A model generated the notes under the pieces. That model was not told the origin of the DNA, did not search any database, and saw nothing but the letters and a program-made list of their open reading frames with translations. The translations under genes and the position numbers were made by a program. 64,000 nt of DNA from a bacterium (GTDB lineage: Bacteria > Myxococcota_A > Bradymonadia > UBA7976 > UBA1532). The stretch is from assembly GCA_030427205.1 (NCBI GenBank), contig JAUHXC010000001.1, positions 682,001 through 746,000 of the forward strand, written 5' to 3'. This document shows, one piece after another, positions 49,937 through 59,127 of the stretch. How positions within the stretch are numbered: position 1 is the first letter of the stretch; every line of letters begins with the position of its first letter.

Positions 49937-51118
49937 GTGCGTATCGCGTTCTACCTCTACACCGCGTTGGCCGCGGCCGGGATCTTCGTCTCCGAGCGGC
50001 TGATCGCGATCCATCTCAATACGCTCTATGCCCGCGCCGGCGACACCGGCATCTGCGGCGGCGAGGGCTTCTCGTGCGCCGAGGCGGCCCAGAGCGGCTA
50101 CGCCGAGATCGCCGGGCTGCCCATCGCCGCGCTGGGCATGGCGTTCTACGTCAGCGTCATCGTGCTCGCCGCCGTCGCCCGCTTCGCGAAGAGCAAGGAC
50201 CTGCAGGCGCGGCTGCCCGACGTCTTCCTGCTCGGCGGGCTGGCCAGCGTGGGCTACTCGATCTTCCTCGCCGTCGTCAGCGCGACCGACATCGGCAAGC
50301 TGTGCCCGTTCTGCATGGGGCTCTACGGCATCAACCTGGGGCTCTTCCTCACCGCCGGCTTCACCCATCCGGCGGGCTGGGGCGGCGGCTTCAAGCGGCT
50401 CGGCGGCGCGATCCCGACCAAGGCCTTCGGGCTGACGCTGGCGGTGATGCTCGTCGCCACGCTCATCGCCCAGGGGGTCTACGCGCATCAGGCGGAGGGC
50501 GCGGCGGCGCGGGCCGAGCAGATGAAGCAGGTCGCCGAGATGCGCAAGCCGGCGAAGCTCGAGGTCGAGGTGGGCCAGGCGCCGGGAAAGGGGCCGGCCG
50601 ACGCGCCGGTGGTGGTCGTCGAGTTCAGCGATTTTCAATGCCCGCACTGCCGGCGGCTGGCCGAGAGCCTCGAGGCGGCGCAGAAGGCGATGCCGGGCAA
50701 GGTGCGCTACCACTTCAAGCACTTCCCGATGGATCCGTCGTGCAACCGCATGGTCAAGGGCCGGGGCCACGACAAGGCGTGTGAGGCCCACGTGGGCATG
50801 GTCTGCGCCCAGCGCAACGGTAGAGGCTGGGAGATGCACGATCTGATCTTCCAGAATCAGCGCAATCTGGGGCGGGACGCCTTGATCACCTTCGCCGGGC
50901 AGCTGGGCATCGACGTGGAGGCGTTCGGCGCGTGCCTCGACGATCCGGCGGCGCTGGCGGTGGTCCAGGCCGACATCGAGCAGGGCATCGCGCTGGGCGT
51001 GCCCGGCACGCCGGTGTGGTTCGCCAACGGCTGGCGTGAAGTGGGCGCCCGCGACCCGCAGACGATGAAGGCGATGCTCGAGCAGCGTCTACGTCAGGCG
51101 CAGACGCCCGCGCAATGA
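49937..51118 (+). CDS. VKOR-DsbA fusion disulfide-forming protein
   Basis: 393 residues. The vitamin K epoxide reductase domain (1-180, four to five membrane helices) has loop cysteines Cys40 and Cys47 and active-site CPFC (123-126). A thioredoxin/DsbA domain (220-393) has CPHC (235-238) in FSDFQCPHC and the cis-Pro in GVPGTPVWF. Electrons pass from substrate thiols through DsbA-like and VKOR parts to quinone, giving disulfides in secreted proteins. GTG start after GAGGA. Coupled to the patatin gene. The window's Cys-rich lipoproteins are plausible clients. Confidence 0.93.
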   Translation: MRIAFYLYTALAAAGIFVSERLIAIHLNTLYARAGDTGICGGEGFSCAEAAQSGYAEIAGLPIAALGMAFYVSVIVLAAVARFAKSKDLQARLPDVFLLGGLASVGYSIFLAVVSATDIGKLCPFCMGLYGINLGLFLTAGFTHPAGWGGGFKRLGGAIPTKAFGLTLAVMLVATLIAQGVYAHQAEGAAARAEQMKQVAEMRKPAKLEVEVGQAPGKGPADAPVVVVEFSDFQCPHCRRLAESLEAAQKAMPGKVRYHFKHFPMDPSCNRMVKGRGHDKACEAHVGMVCAQRNGRGWEMHDLIFQNQRNLGRDALITFAGQLGIDVEAFGACLDDPAALAVVQADIEQGIALGVPGTPVWFANGWREVGARDPQTMKAMLEQRLRQAQTPAQ

Positions 51119-51933
51119 GCGCGGGTATCCAGGTACTCGCCGAGCGCTTGCGGGGCCGCCGGGTGGGTGTAGCGCTGTCCAGCGCGTTTTTCGGGTTCTA
51201 CGGACACACCGGATTCTGTCGGGCGCTGGCCACGCGAGGCATCGAGCCGGTGGGCTGGTCGGGGGCGTCTGCGGGCGCGATGGTGGCCGCCTTTGCGGCG
51301 GCGCGGGCGGTGGATCGGCTGCCGCCGCTGTTCGAGTGGCTCGAGCGCAAGCACTTCTGGGATCCGACCCGCTTCGTCGGGCGGCCGCCGGGGCTGCTGC
51401 GCGGGCACAAGTTCCGCGACCTGCTGGCGGAGCATCTGCCGCGGCGCACGTTCGAAGAGTGTGAAGATGTCCTGGTGACCATCGCCACCGACCTGACCCA
51501 CGGGCGGCGGCATGTGGATCACAGCGGCGAGATCGTGCCGGCGGTGTGGGCCTCGTGCGCGCTGCCGATCATGTTCCGGCCGGTCGAGCGCTTCGGCGCG
51601 CTGCACAGCGACGGGGGCATCGTCGACAAGATGCCGATCGCGGCGCTGATGGATCACTGCGAGGTGGACGTCATCGTGGCCCACCACATCCCGACGACCG
51701 GGCTCAGCCGTCGGCTGCCGCGCACGCCGGGGCGGTTCATCGAGCGCATGCTCGACATCGCCCGCGAGGACGGCTGGAAGCACCAGGCGGCGCTGGCCGA
51801 GGCGCGGGGCGTCGAGATGGTGGTGATCACCAGCGCCGATCTGCCGCGGGTGAACCCGTTCAAGCTCGAGCTGGGGATCGAGGCGATGTTGGCCGCCGAG
51901 GCGTCGGTGGGGGCGCGGCTCGATCGGGGGTGA
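51115..51933 (+). CDS. Patatin-like phospholipase
   Basis: 272 residues. The nucleophile elbow GWSGASAGAM gives Ser52 (GASAG), and HSDGGIVDK supplies the catalytic Asp. The usual glycine-rich oxyanion motif is replaced by LSSAFFGFYGHTG. No signal peptide, so it is probably cytoplasmic or peripheral. It overlaps the VKOR-DsbA stop by four bases. Lipid acyl hydrolase by family; substrate unknown. Confidence 0.88.
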   Translation: MSAGIQVLAERLRGRRVGVALSSAFFGFYGHTGFCRALATRGIEPVGWSGASAGAMVAAFAAARAVDRLPPLFEWLERKHFWDPTRFVGRPPGLLRGHKFRDLLAEHLPRRTFEECEDVLVTIATDLTHGRRHVDHSGEIVPAVWASCALPIMFRPVERFGALHSDGGIVDKMPIAALMDHCEVDVIVAHHIPTTGLSRRLPRTPGRFIERMLDIAREDGWKHQAALAEARGVEMVVITSADLPRVNPFKLELGIEAMLAAEASVGARLDRG

Positions 51934-51992
51934 GGGGGCTTCGGGCGGTTTGTTTGAGGGTTGGGCAACGCGGCGGCGGTCCGCCCGCCGTC

Positions 51993-52109
51993 GGGTGCAC
52001 CGGCGCCCTGCTTCGGCTTGGGCAGCGCCGGTGTGGAGGGGTTTTCTCGGCGTGTGATGGAGGCGGGGTCGGCTTTGGCAGGGGCCGGCAGACGGGCGCC
52101 GGTGCACCC
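51993..52109 (+). repeat. 16-bp perfect inverted repeat, 85-base spacer
   Basis: GGGTGCACCGGCGCCC at 51993-52008 and its exact reverse complement GGGCGCCGGTGCACCC at 52094-52109. An 11-base direct repeat CCCGCCGTCGG adjoins both arms (51984, 52107). It may be a small non-autonomous repeat element or a bidirectional transcript stem. Confidence 0.85.
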
Positions 52110-52132
52110 GCCGTCGGTCGGCCCGCTGGGTC

Positions 52133-52208
52133 GGGTGGGGAGTGAGGGAGGGGGATCGGAGGTGGGTAGGGAGCGGGTGCGGGGTTGGGAGAGGGTGAGG
52201 GAGAGGGG
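52133..52208 (+). other. G-rich polypurine tract with G-quadruplex potential
   Basis: About 75 bases that are mostly G and A, with around a dozen runs of three or more G on the plus strand, ending just before the stop codon of the minus-strand lipoprotein gene. Runs are separated by one to seven bases, which satisfies quadruplex rules several times over. Confidence 0.75.
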
Positions 52209-53855
52209 TTATTGGCCGAGGGGCAGGGTGGGCAGCAGGAAGATGGCCGAGTCGCTGTCGGGGTTCTCCTGGCTGTCGCTGACCTCGGCGGTGAAGAAGA
52301 AGCCGGTCAGGACGATGCCGGTGAACGGGATCTCGACCTCGATCTGCTGATCGAAGCTGGCGACGATGCCCGAGAGGCGGCCGTCTTCGGCGAACATCAG
52401 GCCTTCGGGGATGCCCGCCTGGGGCACGAACTGGCGCAGGTTCTCGTCCAGCTCGGTCTCGACCCAGGTGTAGGGGCGCAGGCCGCCCTGGGCGGCGAGC
52501 TGGGTGTCGTAGGGCAGGGGGTTGCCGCCGATGACCGTGAGGGTCGGCAGGGTCACGACCCGGGTGAAGAAGAGGTCGAGGATCTGCTCGGCGACGATCT
52601 CGAGCGGGGCGACGGCGACGTTGAGGACCAGCTCGCGCTCGGCGGCCTGGGGCGGGTCGCCGGCGTCGACGACGCGCGCGGTCAGCGGGAAGGGGCCGAT
52701 CTCGCTCGGCGTGCCGCTGATGCGGCCGTCGGCGGTCAGCTGCAGGCCCGCGGGCAGGGCGCCCTGGGTGATGAGCCAGCCGTAGGGGTCGACCCCGCCG
52801 AGCGCCTCGAGCTGCGCCTCGTAGGCGAAGCCCTCTTCGGCTTCGGGCAGCTCGGCGGTGACGATCGAGAGGCCGGACCCGACGACGGTCAGCACCAGAT
52901 CGGCCGTCGCCGAGCCGCGCGCGTCGTCGGTGACCCGGAAGCGCACCGGGAACTCGCCGGCCTCCTGCGGCACGCCGCGCACGAGGCCTTCGCCGTTGAG
53001 GCCGACGCCGCGGGGCAGCATGCCGTCGGCCAGCGACCAGGTGTACGGCGGGGTGCCGAAGAGGGCTTCGAGGGCCGCCTCGTACGGCGTATCGACCTGG
53101 CCCGGCGGCAGCTCGCCGGTCGCCACCCGCAGCGGCGGCTCGACGCACTGGCCGTCGACGCAGGCCCGGTCGCGGGCGCGGCAGTCGCTGTCGCGCACGC
53201 AGGCGATGCAGTCGCCTTCGAAGCAGACCTCTTCGGGCTGACAGGGCACCTCGACGAAGCTCGAGCCGTCCTCGGCGCAGGTGTAGACCGCGGTGCGCCC
53301 GCAGAGCACCTCGCCCGGCTCGCAGCTCGCCGGCGGGTCGGGCGGCGGCGCGCAGGCGCCGTCGACGCAGCGCTCGCCGGCGGCGCACGGGGCGCGATCC
53401 CAGGTCGCGCCGTCTTCGGCGCAGGTCAGAATCACGTCGGCCCCGCAGAGCACCTCGCCGGGGGTGCAGATCGGCGGCAGGCAGCGCCCGTCGGCGCAGC
53501 GCTCGCCTTCGGCGCAGGCCCGCGGCTCGATGTAGGCGGTGCCGTCGGCGGCGCAGGTCTCGACGGTGCTCTCGTCGGCGCAGCGGGTCAGGTACGGGGC
53601 GCAGATCTGCTCGACGCAGGCCCCGTCGATGCAGGTGGCCATGCCCTCGCAGCGCTCGACCAGCCAGCCGTCGCCGGCCTCGAGGCAGGTGCGCCGGCGG
53701 CCCTCGGCGTCGCATTCGGTGGTCTCGGGTATGCAGATCTGCCCCGGCGGCAGGCCGCTGTCGACCCCGCCGCCCTCGGGCTCGGTCTCGGCGTCTTCGA
53801 AGCAGCCGGCCAGGGCCAGCCCCAGCAGGGCGGTGGAGAGGAACAGGCGGTTCAT
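52209..53855 (-). CDS. Lipoprotein with Cys-rich repeats and Ig-like (He_PIG) domains
   Basis: 548 residues. Lipobox ALAGC (Cys18). Four six-cysteine repeats of about 40 residues follow (for example PGEVLCGADVILTCAEDG), plus a shorter Cys unit (VRDSDCRARDRACVDGQCV), to about residue 210. Then three putative Ig-like domains of the He_PIG type (YEAALEALFGTPPYTWSLAD; YEAQLEALGGVDPYGWLITQ) run to the end. ATG after GGAGG; overlaps the mutase stop. Probably a disulfide-rich surface protein. Function unknown. Confidence 0.84.
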   Translation of the reverse strand: MNRLFLSTALLGLALAGCFEDAETEPEGGGVDSGLPPGQICIPETTECDAEGRRRTCLEAGDGWLVERCEGMATCIDGACVEQICAPYLTRCADESTVETCAADGTAYIEPRACAEGERCADGRCLPPICTPGEVLCGADVILTCAEDGATWDRAPCAAGERCVDGACAPPPDPPASCEPGEVLCGRTAVYTCAEDGSSFVEVPCQPEEVCFEGDCIACVRDSDCRARDRACVDGQCVEPPLRVATGELPPGQVDTPYEAALEALFGTPPYTWSLADGMLPRGVGLNGEGLVRGVPQEAGEFPVRFRVTDDARGSATADLVLTVVGSGLSIVTAELPEAEEGFAYEAQLEALGGVDPYGWLITQGALPAGLQLTADGRISGTPSEIGPFPLTARVVDAGDPPQAAERELVLNVAVAPLEIVAEQILDLFFTRVVTLPTLTVIGGNPLPYDTQLAAQGGLRPYTWVETELDENLRQFVPQAGIPEGLMFAEDGRLSGIVASFDQQIEVEIPFTGIVLTGFFFTAEVSDSQENPDSDSAIFLLPTLPLGQ

Positions 53856-55573
53856 CGGGCCTCCAACCGGCCGAGCATCTCGGCCTGCAGGCGGTCGAGG
53901 CGCGCGCCGGCCTCGGCTTCGGCGTCGGCCAGCGGGCCGTCGAGCGGGCTGCGCACCTCGAAGTAGAGCTTCAGCTTGGGCTCGGTGCCCGACGGGCGGG
54001 CCAATACCCGGCCGCCGTCGGCCAGGTCGAAGGCCAGCACGTTGCTGCGCGGCAGGTCGATGGGCGTCTTCGAGCCGTCGACATGGGTCGCGTAGCCGGT
54101 GTGCAGGTCCCGCACTCGGGCGACGGCGACCCCGTCGAGCGCTTCGGGCGGCGCCTCGCGCAGCCGGCCCATCATCGCGGCGATGCGCGCCTTGCCGGCG
54201 GCGCCGGGCAGCTTGATGCTGTGCTGGCGGGTCGCGTGCAGCCCGTGCGCGCGATACAGCGCCGTCAGCCGGTCGAGCACCGAGATGCCCTCGGCGGCGC
54301 AGCGGGCGGCGAGGTCGCAGAAGACCAGCGCCGCCGAGATGCCGTCCTTGTCGCGCACCACCGGGCCGACGCTGTAGCCCAGGGCCTCTTCGAAGCCCAT
54401 CACGAAGCGCCCGCCGGCCCCGTCGTGCTTCAGCGCCTCGGCGGCGATCCACTTGAAGCCGGTCAGCGTCTCGACATAGGCCGCGCCGTGGGCTTCGGCG
54501 ACGCGGCGCAGCATGCCGCTGCTGACGATGGTCGTCGCCACCAGCCGGCCCTCGCCCTGCGCGCCGTGGCGCAAGAGCTCGTCGGCCAGCAGCACGCCCA
54601 CCTGATTGCCCGACAGCGGGCGATAGCCGCCGCGGCCGTCGGGCACCGCCACCGCGAGCCGGTCGCCGTCGGGGTCGTTGGCCACCAGCAGGTCGGCGCC
54701 CCGGCGCTTCGCCTCGGCCAGCGCCAGATCGAGGGCGCCGGGCTCCTCGGGGTTGGGGAAGGCCACCGTCGGGAAGTCCGGGTCGGGGTCGGCCTGGGCG
54801 GCGACGGCGTGCACGCTGTGCCCCGCCCGCTTCAGGGTCGCCTCGATCAGCCGCCGGGCGACCCCGTGCATCGCGGTGTAGACCACCTGCTGCCCGCCGG
54901 GCGCCTGCCAGACCCGCAGCGCCTGGATCTCGTCGAGGTAGGCCGCCTCGGCTCCGGCGGGCACCGGCTCGATCAGGGCGTCGGCTTCGGGGCCGCCCAG
55001 CTCGACGGCCCACGGCCCGCCCAGGCGGTCGATCGCGGCGCTGATCGCGATGTCGTGGGGCGGCACGATCTGGGCGCCGTCGGCCCAGAAGACCTTGTAG
55101 CCGTTGTCTTGCGGCGGGTTGTGGCTGGCGGTGACCACGACGCCGCCCGCCGCGCCCAGCCAGCGCACCGCGTGGGCCACCTGCGGGGTCGGGGCGACCC
55201 GATCGTAGAGCAGCACCCGCAGCCCGGCGCCGGCCAGCACCCGCGCGGCGTCTTCGGCGAAGGGCCGCGAGCCGTGGCGCCCGTCGTAGCCGACGACCAC
55301 CCCGCGGGTCTTCGCGTCGGCGATCGAGGCCGACAGGTGGGCCGCGAAGCCGGCGGTGGCCCAGCGCACCAGCGCCCGGTTCATACGCCCCGGGCCGGGC
55401 CCCAAGGCGCCGCGCAGCCCGGCGGTGCCGAAGCTGAGGCGGTCGCCGAAGTGGGCCGTGATGCGGTCGAGATCTCCCGCGGCGAGCAGCGCCTCGCCGG
55501 CGGCGCGGGTCTCGGGGTCGGGGTCGGCGTCGATCCAGCGGCGCGCGCGGCGCTTCAACTCGGTGAGCGGCAT
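53852..55573 (-). CDS. Phospho-sugar mutase (alpha-D-phosphohexomutase, PGM2-like)
   Basis: 573 residues. FGTAGLRGALGPGPGRMN (about 48-65), the active Ser loop VVTASHNPPQDNGYKVFW, metal loop VANDPDGDRLAVAV, sugar loop MGFEEALGYSVG and phosphate loop RPSGTEPKLKLYFEV are all present. The length and motif order match the PGM2/PMM branch. It interconverts hexose-1- and hexose-6-phosphates for polysaccharide precursors. AGGAG ribosome-binding site; coupled to the downstream lipoprotein. Confidence 0.94.
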   Translation of the reverse strand: MPLTELKRRARRWIDADPDPETRAAGEALLAAGDLDRITAHFGDRLSFGTAGLRGALGPGPGRMNRALVRWATAGFAAHLSASIADAKTRGVVVGYDGRHGSRPFAEDAARVLAGAGLRVLLYDRVAPTPQVAHAVRWLGAAGGVVVTASHNPPQDNGYKVFWADGAQIVPPHDIAISAAIDRLGGPWAVELGGPEADALIEPVPAGAEAAYLDEIQALRVWQAPGGQQVVYTAMHGVARRLIEATLKRAGHSVHAVAAQADPDPDFPTVAFPNPEEPGALDLALAEAKRRGADLLVANDPDGDRLAVAVPDGRGGYRPLSGNQVGVLLADELLRHGAQGEGRLVATTIVSSGMLRRVAEAHGAAYVETLTGFKWIAAEALKHDGAGGRFVMGFEEALGYSVGPVVRDKDGISAALVFCDLAARCAAEGISVLDRLTALYRAHGLHATRQHSIKLPGAAGKARIAAMMGRLREAPPEALDGVAVARVRDLHTGYATHVDGSKTPIDLPRSNVLAFDLADGGRVLARPSGTEPKLKLYFEVRSPLDGPLADAEAEAGARLDRLQAEMLGRLEAR

Positions 55574-55665
55574 GGGCGGCTCCTGGCGGGTCGATAATCG
55601 TTCGGGTGCTGCTATACCTCAGGGCGGGCCGTCGAGGCGAGTCGGGGTCGCTTCGGGGGGCTCGC

Positions 55666-57489
55666 TCAGCCGGCGTCCGGGCGCCGCGGCCCGAGCAGCA
55701 GCCAGGCCAGCCACCCGCTGAACAGCAGGATGAGACCGTTGAGGACCACCTCGAGGGCCTCGCGCCAGCCTTCGGGCTCGGGCGGACTGCGCGCCTGCGA
55801 CCGTTGCCAGGCGTTGGGCAGCGCCGGGTCGGGGGCCTCGGCGACCCCCAGGGCGTCGACGATGGTGCGTACCCGGCTCGCGTCGATCGGCGTGCCGCCG
55901 GTGGGCAGCGCCGCCGCCGGTCCACCGCCGCGGGTCAGCGCGTCGCCGGGCGCCGCGCCGGCCAGCACCACCTGAGCGCCCACTGTCTCCACCGGTCCGG
56001 CCCGGCCCGGTCCCGCCGGGATGCGCGCCATGCGCAGAAACGGCATGCGCACCGCCCGCTCGGCCGTCAGCCAGCCGTCGAGCCCGCGCAGCGCCAGCTC
56101 ACCGGATTGCAGCGCCCCGCTCAGCGGCGCATCGTCCGGCGCGGCGAAGATCAGCGCGCCGTCGAGCGCGCCGTCCTTCACCGCGGTGAGCAGCGCCGCC
56201 GAGCCAGCGCGCCGGGTCCGGCGCAGACCGAGGGCGTCGAGCATCGCCTTCGCCGCCCGGCCGGCGGTGCCCGTCTCGATGCCCAGCCGGCCGGCCAGCG
56301 CTTCGCCCGGATCGTTCGCCCGGCGGACGACGTGCATCCGGCGCTCGCCGAGCACCGCCAGGGCTTCGACCCGATCGTCCCGCACCCAGCGCCGGCGCCG
56401 TACGCTCCAGCGGAAGAGCTGCTCGGCCCCAAGGACCGCGGCCCGCGCCGCGCCGGTGGTCAACTGCTCCTTCGGCGCCCGGTGAGCTTCGACGCGGACC
56501 GGGCGATCGGGGAAGGCCGCGCGCAATGCCCGCCGCGCGGACGGTACGGCTTGCTCCAGTACGCCTTCCGGGCGCCCGAGCACGACCTCCGGGCCGACTT
56601 CGACCGTCACCGCGTCGGGGTCGACCAGGCCCGCCTCGACGAGGAAGGTCCGCGCCACCGATGCTGCGTCCCGGCCTTCGATCTGCACTTGCCCGTTGAG
56701 CCGGCGCATCGTCGCGGTGTCGATGCGGCCGGCCAGCGGGTCGAGCGCCTCGCCCAGCGCCGGGTGTTGGGCCATCGCGCCGGCCCGCAGCACGATCACG
56801 CCTTCATAGGGCGGGAAGAACGCGGCCGGATCGGCCAGCGCGGTGAAGCCCAGCTCGTCGATGGCTCCGTCGGTGGCGTAGCCGATGGCCACGTCGGCCC
56901 GGCCGATGCGCACCGCCTCGTAGCGGCTCTGGGGCGACTCGATGATCAGCGGCTCACGGGCGGCCTGCAGGCCATAGCGGCTCACCAGCGCCGCCAGCCC
57001 GTCCCGTGGGCGACGTAGGTACTCGTCGGGCACCGCGAACCGCAGCGGGCCGCGCGCCGACAGCCCGCCGATGCCCGACAGCCCCTCGGCGACGTCGTCG
57101 GGCAGCAGCACCCGGTAGCCGTTGTCGAAGCCCAGCGGCACCCGCCACTCGAAGCCCAGCGGGGCGTAGAGCGCCCGCACCCGCTCGATCGTCGCCGGCC
57201 CCGGGGGCGCGGCGATGTAGTTCAGCCCGGTGCCGGTGTAGTCCACCAGGACGTCGATGCGCCGCTCGCGCAGGGCTCGATGGCAGCCCCAGGTGTCTTC
57301 GCAGACCACCAGCGGCGCGACCGCGTGCCCGGTCTGCCGCAGCAGCGTGGCCATCATCTCGGCGAGGATCGTCTGTTCGGCGAAGCCCTTGACGCCGATC
57401 CGCACGGGCGTCGCGCGGTCGGCGCAGCTCGCCGAGCAGATCGCCAGGGCCAGCAGCAGCGGCGCGCGTCGCATGATCGCGCCGCTCAT
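55666..57489 (-). CDS. OpuAC-type osmolyte-binding domain fused to TAXI-like binding domain, C-terminal anchor
   Basis: 607 residues. Signal sequence with lipobox-like AICSASC. The glycine-betaine-binding (OpuAC) domain covers about 25-265 (RIGVKGFAEQTILAEMMATL; VDYTGTGLNYIAAPP; AIGYATDGAIDELGF). A second part (about 290-530) resembles TAXI solute receptors (VRRANDPGEALAGRLGIETG; KDGALDGALIFAAPDDA). One membrane helix ends the protein (about 578-598). Its ATG overlaps the BCCT transporter stop. No OpuA permease or TRAP membrane genes adjoin, so it may sense or scavenge osmolyte for the transporter. Confidence 0.78.
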   Translation of the reverse strand: MSGAIMRRAPLLLALAICSASCADRATPVRIGVKGFAEQTILAEMMATLLRQTGHAVAPLVVCEDTWGCHRALRERRIDVLVDYTGTGLNYIAAPPGPATIERVRALYAPLGFEWRVPLGFDNGYRVLLPDDVAEGLSGIGGLSARGPLRFAVPDEYLRRPRDGLAALVSRYGLQAAREPLIIESPQSRYEAVRIGRADVAIGYATDGAIDELGFTALADPAAFFPPYEGVIVLRAGAMAQHPALGEALDPLAGRIDTATMRRLNGQVQIEGRDAASVARTFLVEAGLVDPDAVTVEVGPEVVLGRPEGVLEQAVPSARRALRAAFPDRPVRVEAHRAPKEQLTTGAARAAVLGAEQLFRWSVRRRRWVRDDRVEALAVLGERRMHVVRRANDPGEALAGRLGIETGTAGRAAKAMLDALGLRRTRRAGSAALLTAVKDGALDGALIFAAPDDAPLSGALQSGELALRGLDGWLTAERAVRMPFLRMARIPAGPGRAGPVETVGAQVVLAGAAPGDALTRGGGPAAALPTGGTPIDASRVRTIVDALGVAEAPDPALPNAWQRSQARSPPEPEGWREALEVVLNGLILLFSGWLAWLLLGPRRPDAG

Positions 57490-59036
57490 CGCGGCCCCCC
57501 TTCGTCGCGCAGCGAGCGCAGCAGCGCCACGATCTGCATCAGCATCACCAGGGTGAAGGGGATGGCGCCGAGGATGGCGATCGCCCGGACCACGTCGACC
57601 CGCTCGGCCACGATCAGCGCCGCGGCGAGCACGCCCATGGCGACGCCCCAGCCCAGCTTGCGCGCCACCGGCGGATCCATCGAGCCGCGGCTGGTGAGCA
57701 TGCCGAGCACATAGGTCGCCGAGTCGACCGAGGTCACCAGGAAGACGAACACCAGGGTGATCGCGATCGCGCTCAAGAGCCCGCCGAGCGGCAGCAAGTC
57801 GAAGAGTTCGAAGAAGGCCACGGTGACGTTCTCGTTCACCATCTGCGAGATGCCGCCGGCCCCGTGCAGCTCTTCGTCGAAGCCGGTGCCGCCGAAGACG
57901 GCGAACCACAACACCGAGAACAGGGTCGGCGCGCCGATGACCCCGAGGGCGAACTCGCGGATGGTGCGCCCGCGGCTGATGCGGGCGATGAAGATGCCGA
58001 CGAACGGCGCCCAGGCGATCCACCACATGAAGTAGATCAGCGTCCAGCCGTGGAACCAGCCTTCGTTCTCTGCGTAGGGGTAGGTCGAGAACGACATCTG
58101 CGGCAGCGAGACCAGGTAGTCGCCGAGCCCGGTGACGAAGCCGCGCAGCAGCTGCGCGGTGGGCCCGGCGACCAGGGCGAAGACGAGCAGCGCGATGGCC
58201 AGGGCCATGTTCACGTTGCTCAAGATGCGGATGCCTTTGTCGAGGCTGGTCGTCGCCGAGATGGTGTAGCAGACGAACAGCACCCCCAAGATGACCATAC
58301 GCAGCCAGAAGGCGTCGGCCGGGGCTTCGGTCACCGCCGACAGCCCGGTGTGGAACTGCAGCACGCCCATCGCCATCGACCCGGCGACGCCGAGCGCCAC
58401 CGCCAGCACCGCCACCAGGTCGGACAGCCCGGCCACCGGCTCGACCCAGCGCCCGCGGAAGACCGCCCGCAGCGGCGCGCCGGGCAGATAGGGTGTGCCC
58501 TTGCGGAAGCCGAACCAGGCCAGCACCAGCGCGGCGATGGCGTAGATGCCCCACGCGTGAAAGCCCCAATGGAAGTTGGTGATGACCATGGCCTGTCGAG
58601 CCGCCGCCCCCGTGCCGCCGGCCCCCGTCGGCGGGTTGGAGAAGTGCATCATCGGCTCGGCGACCCCCCAGAAGAGCAGCCCCGAGCCCATGCCTGCGGC
58701 GAAGAGCATGGCCAGCCACGACGTCAGCGAGAACTCCGGCGCGTCGCCGGGCTGCCCCAAGACCAGGTGTCCGTAGCGCCCGAAGGCCAGCCACAGCGTC
58801 AGCCCCAGAAATCCGGTCACCGCCGCGGTGAAGTACCAGTCCAGCGCGCCGAAGACCGCCCCGGTGATCTGCCCCGAGACGCTGGCCAGCGAGCCCGGCG
58901 CCATGATGCCCACCGCGCCCACCGCCGCGCAGATGAGCAGCGCCAGGTGGAAGAGCCCGAACCGGCGAGGCTCGTTTGTTGGCGAAACGTGTGAACTCGA
59001 AGGATCTGGGCGTTCGGCGTCGGCGGCTGAACTCAC
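57486..59036 (-). CDS. BCCT-family betaine/choline/carnitine transporter
   Basis: 516 residues with twelve membrane helices. LFAAGMGSGLLFWGVAEPMM is the glycine-rich substrate region, and NFHWGFHAWGIYAIAALVLA plus WWIAWAPFVGIFIARISRGR are family signatures with conserved Trp residues. It imports quaternary amines for osmoprotection or as carbon source. No long C-terminal osmosensor tail is present. GTG start after AGGAG. Coupled to the binding-protein fusion. Confidence 0.94.
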   Translation of the reverse strand: MSSAADAERPDPSSSHVSPTNEPRRFGLFHLALLICAAVGAVGIMAPGSLASVSGQITGAVFGALDWYFTAAVTGFLGLTLWLAFGRYGHLVLGQPGDAPEFSLTSWLAMLFAAGMGSGLLFWGVAEPMMHFSNPPTGAGGTGAAARQAMVITNFHWGFHAWGIYAIAALVLAWFGFRKGTPYLPGAPLRAVFRGRWVEPVAGLSDLVAVLAVALGVAGSMAMGVLQFHTGLSAVTEAPADAFWLRMVILGVLFVCYTISATTSLDKGIRILSNVNMALAIALLVFALVAGPTAQLLRGFVTGLGDYLVSLPQMSFSTYPYAENEGWFHGWTLIYFMWWIAWAPFVGIFIARISRGRTIREFALGVIGAPTLFSVLWFAVFGGTGFDEELHGAGGISQMVNENVTVAFFELFDLLPLGGLLSAIAITLVFVFLVTSVDSATYVLGMLTSRGSMDPPVARKLGWGVAMGVLAAALIVAERVDVVRAIAILGAIPFTLVMLMQIVALLRSLRDEGGPR

Positions 59037-59127
59037 GGGATGCGGGCTCCTGTCGTCTCGAGGGATCGGCGCCGGCTCGGCCCGCGCCAGGGTGCTGTCT
59101 CACCCGCGTGGCTTCACCCGCGCAGCT

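Larger units (their letters stand above)
51934..52208 (+). other. Convergent intergenic region with long inverted repeat and G-tract run
   Basis: 275 bases between converging genes without a plausible ORF. Contains a 16-bp perfect inverted repeat with an 85-base spacer and, on its right, a G-rich purine stretch. Confidence 0.7.

Noticed and set aside
55666-59103. An 1145-residue frame joining BCCT region and binding protein
   Set aside because: Only the last 607 residues are protein-like; the rest is the BCCT gene in another frame, and an ATGA overlap marks the true start.
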